Source: Bacteroidaceae bacterium (GTDB lineage: Bacteria > Bacteroidota > Bacteroidia > Bacteroidales > Bacteroidaceae). From it: DNA of 7,043 bases. A program made the position numbers and the translations under genes. The stretch is from NCBI GenBank assembly GCA_024695315.1, contig JAILIJ010000248.1, forward strand, positions 1 through 7,043. The letters are read 5' to 3'. How positions within the stretch are numbered: the first letter of the stretch is position 1; each line of letters begins with the position of its first letter. The notes beneath the pieces were generated by a model that was given only the letters and a program-made list of their open reading frames with translations, was not told where the DNA came from and ran no database searches. Below, in pieces: positions 1 to 5,043 of this stretch.

Positions 1-110
1 TCGTTATTGAGAACTATGTCTTTACCGTTTACATTTATTTTTGTTCCTGCCTTTAATGACTCTATGGCAACTGCCACATTATCGGAAGGATTGATTTGGA
101 TTGTAACCAT
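1..110 (-). CDS. uxaA: Altronate dehydratase, N-terminal part (runs off the left edge)
   Basis: Only the first 36 codons are in the window, read leftward from an ATG at 108-110. The visible peptide begins MVTIQINPSDNVAVAIESL and continues with AGTKINVNGKDIVL. This matches the N-terminal SAF-type domain of UxaA-family altronate dehydratases, with its 'INP.DNVAVA' opening and a short beta-rich stretch around an 'NG' turn. The full enzyme dehydrates D-altronate to 2-keto-3-deoxygluconate in the cytoplasm during galacturonate (pectin) breakdown. The gene lies 68 bp after an AraC-type regulator on the same strand, so co-transcription or control by that regulator is likely. No TAnnTTTG promoter box is seen directly in front of it. 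The family call rests on a short fragment; the catalytic domain lies outside the window. Galactarate dehydratase and other UxaA/GarD relatives share this fold, so the exact substrate is an inference. Confidence 0.72.
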   Translation of the reverse strand, partial: MVTIQINPSDNVAVAIESLKAGTKINVNGKDIVLNN

Positions 111-129
111 AATGTGTTATGAATTATTT

Positions 130-167
130 TTTTTCGGAAAAAGGTATATTTCAAAATGTTGAAATAT
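130..167. promoter_or_regulatory. Two adjacent palindromes between the AraC gene and uxaA (operator or attenuator)
   Basis: Two inverted repeats sit in the 68-bp gap. The larger has perfect 9-bp arms ATATTTCAA (146-154) and TTGAAATAT (159-167) around a 4-nt centre. The smaller has arms TTTTTC (130-135) and GAAAAA (137-142) around one base. Read leftward, the larger hairpin is followed by ACC and five T residues, so it could be a weak intrinsic terminator or attenuator. Its stem has only two G-C pairs, which makes a protein-binding operator at least as plausible. The position just before uxaA suggests control of uxaA. What is seen is symmetry only; the role is inferred. Confidence 0.4.
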
Positions 168-178
168 GGATGAGTATA

Positions 179-1078
179 TTATTTATTTTTATATTCTCTT
201 GGTGTCATGCCTGTATGCTGCTTGAAGTACTTTGCAAAAAAACTCTGATTGGCAAAGTTTAAGCGGTTGCATACATTTTTTACGCTATCGCCTTCTGCTT
301 TTAGCATGGCCTTACATTCAAGGATTACATAGTCTGTAATCCATTGTGTGGCATATTTGCCGCTTACTTCGTGAACAACAGCAGAAAGGTACTTTGGCGA
401 AACACAGAGTTTGTCAGCATAAAAAGTAACGTTGCGTTCATTAGTGTAATATTTTTGAACGGTAGCTATAAATTTCATGAATATTTCTTCTTTTCTGCTT
501 GATGGACGTGTTTGCTGATATAGATCTTTTTCACGCATGATTCGGTCCATAATATTCCAACGCAGAATTTCTATATAGTTTTTAGCAACTTCTTCTTTGA
601 ATTTGAAGTCTTCTCGGTAGATAACTTCTTTTATACTTTTATATGCGCTAAGAATTTCAGCAAATTCCTTTAATGACGGATGGAATACGGGATGTTTCTT
701 TAAAGCCATTGCTGTTTCCATACCTAATTTAACGTCAAAGTTCACAGGCATGATATTTGGGCTTATGGCTATACACGCACATTCTTGATCGTGTGAGGCG
801 TCCAAAAATTGGAAAAAACTTCCGGGATGAATACATGCTATATATCCAGCAGATATCTTGTATTGCTGTAGGTTTATGCTTAGTGTAGCTTCGCCTGCTG
901 TACAGATAAAGGTTAAGGCCATAGTTACCTGAACAGGGAAATCCATTATGTCTTCTGATGAATATCCTTTTTTTTCATCAAAGTTATCTATAAGAAACAT
1001 TTTCTCAGGAATACGAGCCACATTTTTGTCTGTAGGAAAATGTGAGAAATTTACCTGGAAGATTTTTTGTTTTTCCAT
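179..1078 (-). CDS. AraC-family transcriptional regulator
   Basis: A 299-residue one-component regulator. The N-terminal ~170 residues look like a beta-rich sensing (cupin-type) domain, including a 'Y.IS.GYIACIHPGSFF' stretch near residues 73-89. The C-terminal ~100 residues are a typical AraC DNA-binding domain with two helix-turn-helix units. The first is around residues 216-240 (NVTFYADKLCVSPKYLSAVV) and the second around 265-297, ending in the hallmark LNFANQSFFAKYFKQHTG followed by MTPREYK. Start choice: a GTG at 1109-1111 in the same frame would add 11 residues, but it overlaps a -7 promoter box (1111-1118), so transcription should begin downstream of it. The ATG at 1076-1078 is preferred. 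It is followed by uxaA on the same strand, which suggests it senses a uronate-pathway metabolite; the ligand cannot be read from the sequence. Many AraC regulators of this type in Bacteroidota have unknown ligands. Confidence 0.9.
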   Translation of the reverse strand: MEKQKIFQVNFSHFPTDKNVARIPEKMFLIDNFDEKKGYSSEDIMDFPVQVTMALTFICTAGEATLSINLQQYKISAGYIACIHPGSFFQFLDASHDQECACIAISPNIMPVNFDVKLGMETAMALKKHPVFHPSLKEFAEILSAYKSIKEVIYREDFKFKEEVAKNYIEILRWNIMDRIMREKDLYQQTRPSSRKEEIFMKFIATVQKYYTNERNVTFYADKLCVSPKYLSAVVHEVSGKYATQWITDYVILECKAMLKAEGDSVKNVCNRLNFANQSFFAKYFKQHTGMTPREYKNK

Positions 1079-1110
1079 TTGCGTGATTTGATTATAGATT
1101 TTTCTGGCCA

Positions 1111-1118
1111 CAAATGTA
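1111..1118 (-). promoter_or_regulatory. Promoter -7 box of the AraC-family gene
   Basis: On the minus strand the box reads TACATTTG, a full match to the Bacteroidota -7 consensus TAnnTTTG. The -33 region is only T-rich, without a clean TTTG. Transcription should start near 1104-1106, about 27 nt before the ATG at 1078. The box overlaps the in-frame GTG codon, which argues against that codon as the start. Confidence 0.6.
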
Positions 1119-1234
1119 AGTATATTTTAGAGAAAAAATAGTGCTTTTTAGCCCTTTTTTCAAAAATGAGATAATTTTTATATTAGGTGTAAACGAACAC
1201 ATGAAAGAAAGTATAAAAATAATCATAATTTTTC

Positions 1235-1265
1235 TTTGTCATGTCATTCCTATACTATATCTTTG
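1235..1265 (+). promoter_or_regulatory. Strong Bacteroidota promoter for the structured RNA
   Basis: A -33 TTTG at 1235-1238 and a -7 box TATCTTTG at 1258-1265 are separated by exactly 19 bases, a full match to the TTTG-N19-TAnnTTTG pattern of the primary sigma factor in this phylum. The predicted transcript start is near 1270-1272. No convincing protein gene follows; the transcript leads into a region rich in secondary structure that ends in a strong terminator. Confidence 0.75.
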
Positions 1266-1270
1266 TGACA

Positions 1271-1566
1271 TCAATAACAAACGAAGTTATTAAAAAGACA
1301 TACAGCCGGGGCTCAGGATCGATTGGGATACTCATCAAATTTATACTGAAAACCGAGAAGACTTCGTACTCTAATGGCGGGCCACGCCTCCTGACTCTCT
1401 TCCTTAGAGTTGAGACTCCAGTCAGACAGGTAACCTCGAGTCGGTGGATTACAAAAGGGTGCGGGTGCTCAAATCTTATTTTACTCGGAGTTTCATCACA
1501 TCTCCTCCCGGCTTATCTTAAGAGCTCTTCTACAAAAGTAGAAGAGTTCTTTTTCTTCGTTTTTTT
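1271..1566 (+). ncRNA. Structured non-coding RNA, candidate 6S-like / Bacteroidales-1-like RNA
   Basis: A free-standing RNA unit of about 290 nt, bounded by a consensus promoter and a strong intrinsic terminator. Hand folding gives a symmetric rod. The closing stem is AGCCGGGG (1304-1311) with TCCCGGCT (1506-1513), one G-U pair. It continues with GGA/TCC (1316-1318/1503-1505), GAT/ATC (1321-1323/1500-1502), GAT/ATC (1327-1329/1495-1497) and ACTC/GAGT (1330-1333/1488-1491). A large central open region follows. The upper arm has GCCT/AGGT (1386-1389/1428-1431) and CTGACT/AGTCAG (1391-1396/1420-1425), with an apical loop near 1408, the midpoint of the closing stem. A rod of ~210 nt with a central bubble resembles 6S RNA, which binds RNA polymerase by mimicking an open promoter. 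The Bacteroidales-1 RNA is a known conserved structured RNA of this order with the same promoter and terminator layout, but I cannot match its consensus from memory. It lacks the conserved motifs of RNase P RNA, tmRNA and SRP RNA. Existence of an RNA is well supported; its class is inferred. Confidence 0.65.
1520..1566 (+). terminator. Strong intrinsic terminator of the structured RNA
   Basis: A 14-bp stem (1520-1533 with 1538-1551, one G-U pair) has a core CTCTTCTAC / GTAGAAGAG and closes on an AAAA tetraloop. It is followed by a T-rich tail (1552-1566) ending in seven T residues. It lies 6 nt after the closing stem of the RNA and sets its 3' end. Confidence 0.88.
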
Positions 1567-1571
1567 GAGGG

Positions 1572-1612
1572 AGAAACCATGCCCGAGGGAAACTCGGATT
1601 TCTATGTTTTTT
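1572..1612 (+). terminator. Possible back-up terminator hairpin
   Basis: A second hairpin lies just downstream of the main terminator: CCGAG (1583-1587) pairs with CTCGG (1593-1597) around GGAAA, with possible outer GAAA/TTTC pairs (1573-1576/1599-1602). TATG and six T residues follow. It could catch read-through from the RNA gene. The T tract is a few bases away from the stem, so the call is tentative. Confidence 0.35.
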
Positions 1613-1665
1613 CTAGGATTTCAGAGGGGCTTCTATAGTCTATAGTTTATCTTGACTCTCGAGTC

Positions 1666-1710
1666 AAAAAAATAGGTCGTTCGCTCCTTTCCTTCGAGAA
1701 ACGAACAACC
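1666..1710 (-). terminator. Intrinsic terminator of the lipoprotein (and NudC) unit
   Basis: Read leftward, GGTTGTTCG (1710-1702) pairs with CGAACGACC (1683-1675). All nine positions pair if one U-G wobble is allowed, and an inner TTTC/GAAA pairing lies in the loop. CCTA and a run of seven T residues (1672-1666) follow. On the plus strand the same stem would have a C-A mismatch, which supports the leftward reading. It begins 18 bp after the lipoprotein stop codon. Confidence 0.75.
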
Positions 1711-1728
1711 ATATTATGTTTTTTCTGA

Positions 1729-2445
1729 CTATTCCATTGGAATATAGAGTATATTGCTTGAATTGCTGGTCTGTGAGTCAGTTACGTTGACTTGGACCTG
1801 TATCACCTGGTTCTTCTTGGCTTTCTTGCAATAAATGAGTCCTGTATAATGAACCTTTTGCCCTGGAGCAAGGGTCGTTATGAGTGGGTTTGAATAAGTG
1901 ACTCGTTTGTCTTGGTCTGTGGCTATTGTAATTGTAACATTTTCCACAACACTATTTGAACGATTCTTTATATAGGTTTCTATTTGACAGGTCTCTCCTT
2001 TGCTGATTGTGCCGTTACCATCAGCATCCATATAAGTAAGTTCTGAAACACTAAGGTAGGAACCTGTATTTATGTATGAAGAACTTTCTGGATAATCAGC
2101 ACCTCCACCCATTTGGAAGTCTGATTGGGTGTTCTGATTGCTTGAGTAATTGTAGGAATCGTAGCTTTCCTGACTATTATCTGAATATTGGACCTTTGAC
2201 TTGTTTTCAATAATATTGGAAATGCCTACACCAACAGCGGCGCCAACTCCCATACCTATGAGGCTTCCTAAGGCTTGATTCCTGCCTACGTATCCTCGTT
2301 TACTGGTTAGTAACCCGATGCTTCGTCCTATGTCGCTGCCAATTGAGGCGCCTGTGACACCTGCGGAAAACTGATTATAAGAACCACAGCTGCTAATTAG
2401 CATTAAGAGTGCCATGGTTGAGGAAATGATTTTTACTTTTTTCAT
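1729..2445 (-). CDS. Glycine-zipper lipoprotein with an EF-hand-like loop and a C-terminal beta domain
   Basis: A 238-residue predicted lipoprotein. The start at 2445 gives a clean signal peptide (MKKVKIISSTMALLMLISSC) with lipobox LISS-C at Cys20. The frame is open further upstream to 2586, but that would place 47 residues before the signal and overlap the preceding gene, so it is rejected. Residues ~29-75 are rich in regularly spaced glycines (GVTGASIGSDIGRSIG, then SLIGMGVGAAVGVGI), a glycine-zipper pattern typical of envelope proteins that insert into or pack against membranes. A polar Ser/Tyr/Gln/Asn linker covers ~82-125. Residues 140-151, DADGNGTISKGE, fit a canonical EF-hand calcium loop (D1, D3, N5, G6, I8, E12). 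The last ~85 residues look like an Ig-like/CARDB-type beta domain (VENVTITIAT, LAPGQKVHYTGLIY). It lies 115 bp after nudC on the same strand and may be co-transcribed, since no TAnnTTTG box is seen in the gap. The exact function is unknown. Confidence 0.82.
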   Translation of the reverse strand: MKKVKIISSTMALLMLISSCGSYNQFSAGVTGASIGSDIGRSIGLLTSKRGYVGRNQALGSLIGMGVGAAVGVGISNIIENKSKVQYSDNSQESYDSYNYSSNQNTQSDFQMGGGADYPESSSYINTGSYLSVSELTYMDADGNGTISKGETCQIETYIKNRSNSVVENVTITIATDQDKRVTYSNPLITTLAPGQKVHYTGLIYCKKAKKNQVIQVQVNVTDSQTSNSSNILYIPME

Positions 2446-2560
2446 AATGGTATTCTTTATAGGAAGTCGTTTTAGAATATTTAAATGATGATGGAATTGG
2501 GGAATGTGACTTTGTGAAATGAATAATCTTTCAAGAAAAAGTTTACATTTCTTTATGACA

Positions 2561-3364
2561 CTATTCTTCACCGATCCAATCGTCAATAAGTTTTCTTGCT
2601 ATGGAGAGCTTGTCTGGAATTTGTGGCAGATTGCCTCTTTTAAACCATCCTCCTCGTGAGAGTTCTTCTTCCTGAAGCTTTATCTCTCCGCTGACATAAT
2701 CGGCAGTATATCCTATCATCACACCAGAAGGATAAGGCCAGGATTGACTGCCGAAATACTTGATGTTATTTATCTTGAGACCAGTCTCTTCCATAACTTC
2801 GCGTTCTACGCACTCCTCAAGGGTTTCACCTGTTTCAACAAATCCTGCTACGAGGCCATACATTCCACTTCTTCGGAAATTCTTAGCATGAACGAGTAGT
2901 ATTTGATCTTCTTCTGGGGTCTTATCAGGACTATCATTACGGTTTATACGAACTATTATTGCAGGAGCTATCTGAGGCCATACTTCTTTGCCGCAGTTTG
3001 TACATTTTTTGCTGATGATGGAGTTGCGTTTCATAGGTGCTCCACATACTCCGCAATATTTTGTACATGAGTCCCAGTAAAGTAGCTGAGCAGCTTTACC
3101 AGCCATATTGTAATGGCTAAATGGGAGGACGTTGTAAGACTCTCTTAATCCTATGGTACAGAGTGTCCCATTATCGTTTATTGGAGTATTTATGCTATAG
3201 GCTGTACAAGGAATACCATTTAGTTCTGGTAATTCTTGCATCACAGTCCATTCCTTTGTCTCTGTAGGAGGAGTCTTTCCAAGAGGAATGGCATAGTTTC
3301 CGTCTTCGTCCTTTGTTAGTACTAAGCTTTCACAGCAAAATACAAACCAGTATCTTTTTTCCAT
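2561..3364 (-). CDS. nudC: NAD(H) pyrophosphatase, NudC type (Nudix hydrolase)
   Basis: A 267-residue Nudix enzyme that hydrolyses NADH/NAD+ to NMN(H) and AMP; in E. coli NudC also removes NAD caps from RNA. All family hallmarks are visible. A zinc ribbon has Cys104, Cys107, Cys121 and Cys124 (CGVC and CTNC). The Nudix box spans 174-196 and fits GX5EX7REUXEEXGU: G174, E180, R188, E189, E192, E193, G195. Then SQSWPYPSG at 206-214 corresponds to the NADH-specificity motif SQPWPFP, with the first proline replaced by serine. The C-terminal 'LSIARKLIDDWI' is also typical. The length is close to E. coli NudC. The first ~90 residues are the poorly conserved N-terminal domain. Start: ATG at 3362-3364, 29 bases after a -7 box, with no Shine-Dalgarno. 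It is divergent from the GH25 gene and followed by a lipoprotein gene on the same strand; no functional tie to either is evident. Confidence 0.95.
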   Translation of the reverse strand: MEKRYWFVFCCESLVLTKDEDGNYAIPLGKTPPTETKEWTVMQELPELNGIPCTAYSINTPINDNGTLCTIGLRESYNVLPFSHYNMAGKAAQLLYWDSCTKYCGVCGAPMKRNSIISKKCTNCGKEVWPQIAPAIIVRINRNDSPDKTPEEDQILLVHAKNFRRSGMYGLVAGFVETGETLEECVEREVMEETGLKINNIKYFGSQSWPYPSGVMIGYTADYVSGEIKLQEEELSRGGWFKRGNLPQIPDKLSIARKLIDDWIGEE

Positions 3365-3392
3365 TTTATTTCTTCTTCTATCTAATTTCTTT

Positions 3393-3400
3393 CAAAATTA
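3393..3400 (-). promoter_or_regulatory. Promoter -7 box of nudC
   Basis: The minus strand reads TAATTTTG, a full match to TAnnTTTG, 28 nt upstream of the nudC ATG. No clean -33 TTTG is seen at the expected distance. The predicted leader is about 20-25 nt. It lies in the 167-bp divergent region shared with the lysozyme gene, back to back with that gene's promoter. Confidence 0.55.
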
Positions 3401-3471
3401 CGAAATTGTTCGCAGTTTTGTATCATAAAAGAATAAGAAAAGAGGAAAATTACAAAGACTTTAACAGAAAA

Positions 3472-3502
3472 TTGCGATTTAAAATGTAAAAGTTTATATT
3501 TG
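3472..3502 (+). promoter_or_regulatory. Promoter of the GH25 lysozyme gene
   Basis: A -33 TTG at 3472-3474 and a -7 box TATATTTG at 3495-3502 are separated by 20 bases, a good match to the Bacteroidota promoter. The predicted transcript start is near 3508, giving a leader of about 24 nt before the ATG at 3532. Confidence 0.65.
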
Positions 3503-3531
3503 CATTCACAATTTGACTACGAACAGCATCT

Positions 3532-4425
3532 ATGAATCAAAGATATTTTCATTATATATTTACTTTTGTAATTTTTTTTATTATTGGATTATCAGCTGAG
3601 GCGCAAAATCATACTGCCAACACAAAACATCGTCCATTGTCGTTGATGAAAAAGGAAAGAACGGAGAAGATGACTAAGGAGGAATATGAGATGATGGAAC
3701 CGGCAGAGCCGGATAAGCAACCGTCACGTTGCAAGCCTGATAAATATCTTAAACCAATACAAGTTCCTGGTATATTTTTTATGCCTACAGGTGGACCTAT
3801 GCATGGGTATGACATGAGCCATTATCAGGGAAATGTGGATTGGGATGTTATTGCTAAAGATCCGCTTGCTGGGTATATTTATCTAAAGGCTACGGAAAGT
3901 AATCGTATTACCGATAGTAAATATGACTATAATTTTAGGGAATGCAAAAGGGTTGGATTAAAGGTAGGAAGCTACCACTTTTTCAGGGGACAGATAATGC
4001 CTCAGCAACAATTTGAAAATTTTATAAGTGTTGTTGATGTGAAAAAGCAGGACCTTATTCCGCTTGTTGATGTTGAGATTATGCCGAGGAGAATGTCTAG
4101 ATCACTATTTATTAGTCGTCTAAAAAGTTTCTGCGATATGGTGGAAAAGGCTTTTGGATGTAAACCTCTAATATATACAGGTAAGAATTTTTATGAGAGA
4201 TATTTGGCCAATACGGTTATGTCGAGCGAAAATTATAAGTATATGATTGCGGCATATATAGTAGATGAACCAATTCTTGTAAATGGTGACGACTATCTTA
4301 TTTGGCAATTTACAAGCACGGGACGTACTGATGGGGTGAGAGGAAAAGTTGATATCAGCCGTTTCAGAGGTGGACATCAATTGGATGAGATTTTAATGGT
4401 GCCTAATACAGAAAATGATAAGTAG
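3532..4425 (+). CDS. Secreted glycoside hydrolase family 25 lysozyme
   Basis: A 297-residue predicted muramidase that cleaves the beta-1,4 bond between N-acetylmuramic acid and N-acetylglucosamine in peptidoglycan. Residues 1-24 form a hydrophobic export signal with a probable signal peptidase I site after SAEA (Ala24), so the enzyme acts in the periplasm or outside. A basic and charged linker of ~60 residues follows. The GH25 domain covers ~90-283: GYDMSHYQGNVDWD with Asp94, YIYLKATES (115-123), GSYHFF (146-151), the catalytic-type motif PLVDVE with Asp180 and Glu182, LIYTG (213-217), LIWQFTSTG (256-264) and VDISRF (273-278). This succession is diagnostic for GH25. The gene has its own promoter and shares a terminator with the convergent downstream gene, so it is probably monocistronic. 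No phage genes (holin, tail) lie nearby, which speaks for a host enzyme used in wall remodelling, nutrition or competition; which of these is unknown. Confidence 0.93.
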   Translation: MNQRYFHYIFTFVIFFIIGLSAEAQNHTANTKHRPLSLMKKERTEKMTKEEYEMMEPAEPDKQPSRCKPDKYLKPIQVPGIFFMPTGGPMHGYDMSHYQGNVDWDVIAKDPLAGYIYLKATESNRITDSKYDYNFRECKRVGLKVGSYHFFRGQIMPQQQFENFISVVDVKKQDLIPLVDVEIMPRRMSRSLFISRLKSFCDMVEKAFGCKPLIYTGKNFYERYLANTVMSSENYKYMIAAYIVDEPILVNGDDYLIWQFTSTGRTDGVRGKVDISRFRGGHQLDEILMVPNTENDK

Positions 4426-4477
4426 TCATGACACTGAATTATTGATTTGTGGACGCCGTCTAATTTTCTATACAAAT

Positions 4478-4520
4478 AAAAATGGAGAAGCATCAATTAA
4501 GAAGTTTCTCCATTTTTTTT
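4478..4520. terminator. Bidirectional intrinsic terminator between convergent genes
   Basis: A 12-bp perfect stem, AAAAATGGAGAA (4478-4489) with TTCTCCATTTTT (4506-4517), has a 16-nt loop. On the plus strand it ends in a run of eight T residues (4513-4520), serving the lysozyme gene. On the minus strand a T-rich tail follows the same stem. The hairpin overlaps the end of the leftward DUF4250 gene: its last codons form one arm and its TGA stop (4493-4495) sits in the loop. Confidence 0.82.
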
Positions 4521-4933
4521 ATTGCCTCTTCTATATCTTTTGCAAATGTTGTATGGTCTCTAAGAAAAGTATTTCTGCCATCAGAAATAAGATTATAGAG
4601 CTCTTGGTTCATATTGTCTGCATAGTCGCCTATGGCATATTCTATATCATCTTTTTGCCAGTCAAGAGTCGAATATTGATATATTCTCTGTTTTTGATGG
4701 AAAAAGGCGTATGCAGTCTCTATACTTGCATGTGGAATATTGTAACCAACTGGGCGCATCTGCTTTTGGTCTTCTGAATACACATAGCCGTGTTGTAGAA
4801 GATAATTTTTGATATCCTCTTCAGTAGTATTAAAATAATAACAGAGTGATTCTAATGTGTCAAATTCCTCATCGCGTAATAACATATTTATGCTTGACAC
4901 TAGGATTGCTGGATCTTTTGGTAGATGTTCCAT
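4493..4933 (-). CDS. DUF4250-domain protein with an additional C-terminal domain
   Basis: A 146-residue cytoplasmic protein of unknown function, with no signal peptide or membrane segment. Residues 1-58 match the DUF4250 family: LPKDPAILVSSINMLLRD at 4-21, then a predicted helix-turn-helix-like stretch (FDTLESLCYYFNTTEEDIKN) and a 'GYVYSEDQKQM' end. DUF4250 proteins are usually about 60 residues long. Here ~85 more residues follow, with AYAFFHQKQRIYQYS (74-88), DWQKDDIEYAI (91-101) and a helical, charged C-terminus; I do not recognise this part as a named domain. Start: a TTG at 4955-4957 would add 8 residues but lies inside a -7 promoter box, so the ATG at 4931-4933 is preferred. The gene is convergent with the lysozyme gene. 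The HTH-like look of the first domain suggests nucleic-acid binding, which is only a guess. Confidence 0.83.
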   Translation of the reverse strand: MEHLPKDPAILVSSINMLLRDEEFDTLESLCYYFNTTEEDIKNYLLQHGYVYSEDQKQMRPVGYNIPHASIETAYAFFHQKQRIYQYSTLDWQKDDIEYAIGDYADNMNQELYNLISDGRNTFLRDHTTFAKDIEEAIKKMEKLLN

Positions 4934-4954
4934 ATTATTCTTGTTTTGCTGTTG

Positions 4955-4962
4955 CAAAGTTA
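4955..4962 (-). promoter_or_regulatory. Promoter -7 box of the DUF4250 gene
   Basis: The minus strand reads TAACTTTG, a full match to TAnnTTTG, 21 nt upstream of the ATG at 4933. The leader would be only ~15 nt. No clean -33 TTTG is seen. The box overlaps by three bases one arm of a 12-bp inverted repeat (4960-5025), which suggests the promoter may be covered by a regulator. Confidence 0.55.
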
Positions 4963-5025
4963 TGGTATTTTTTTGAAAATCTTTCTTTTTTATAAATCAT
5001 TTTTTTTCTGAAGAAAATACCATAA
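4960..5025. repeat. 12-bp perfect inverted repeat over the DUF4250 promoter
   Basis: TTATGGTATTTT at 4960-4971 is repeated in inverted form as AAAATACCATAA at 5014-5025, with 42 AT-rich bases between. The left arm overlaps the -7 box of the DUF4250 gene. It could be a two-site operator, an RNA hairpin at the 5' side of the divergent lipoprotein transcript, or chance in AT-rich DNA. The GG/CC core and exact 12-base match make chance less attractive. Confidence 0.45.
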
Positions 5026-5043
5026 AAAATTCTATTTTACTGT

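Noticed and set aside
1201..1293. Small open frame of 30 codons encoding a hydrophobic peptide (MKESIKIIIIFLCHVIPILY...)
   Set aside because: It overlaps the -33 and -7 boxes of the RNA promoter, has no promoter of its own that I can see, and AT-rich DNA easily gives Ile-rich frames. A small membrane peptide is not excluded but not supported.
1271..1566. RNase P RNA, tmRNA or SRP RNA as the identity of the RNA
   Set aside because: I found none of their conserved blocks on either strand: no GAGGAAAGTCC-type RNase P motif, no tag reading frame or CCA-ending tRNA-like domain of tmRNA, no SRP apical motif.
1241..1645. Open frame of 134 codons on the plus strand
   Set aside because: The translation looks like no protein family, runs through the RNA's stems and its terminator, starts upstream of the predicted transcript start, and is poorly balanced in composition. 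It is the shadow of a structured RNA.
1652..1667. Hairpin TTGACT / AGTCAA next to the leftward terminator, considered as a rightward terminator
   Set aside because: On the plus strand it is followed by A residues, and on the minus strand by GATAAAC rather than T residues, so it fits no terminator in either direction.
2446..2586. N-terminal extension of the lipoprotein up to 2586
   Set aside because: It would put 47 non-conserved-looking residues in front of a perfect lipoprotein signal peptide and overlap the end of nudC.
4415..4777. Plus-strand frame of 120 codons opposite the DUF4250 gene
   Set aside because: It runs through the bidirectional terminator, is Cys/Phe/Ile-rich without family resemblance, and is antisense to a gene with a recognisable domain.
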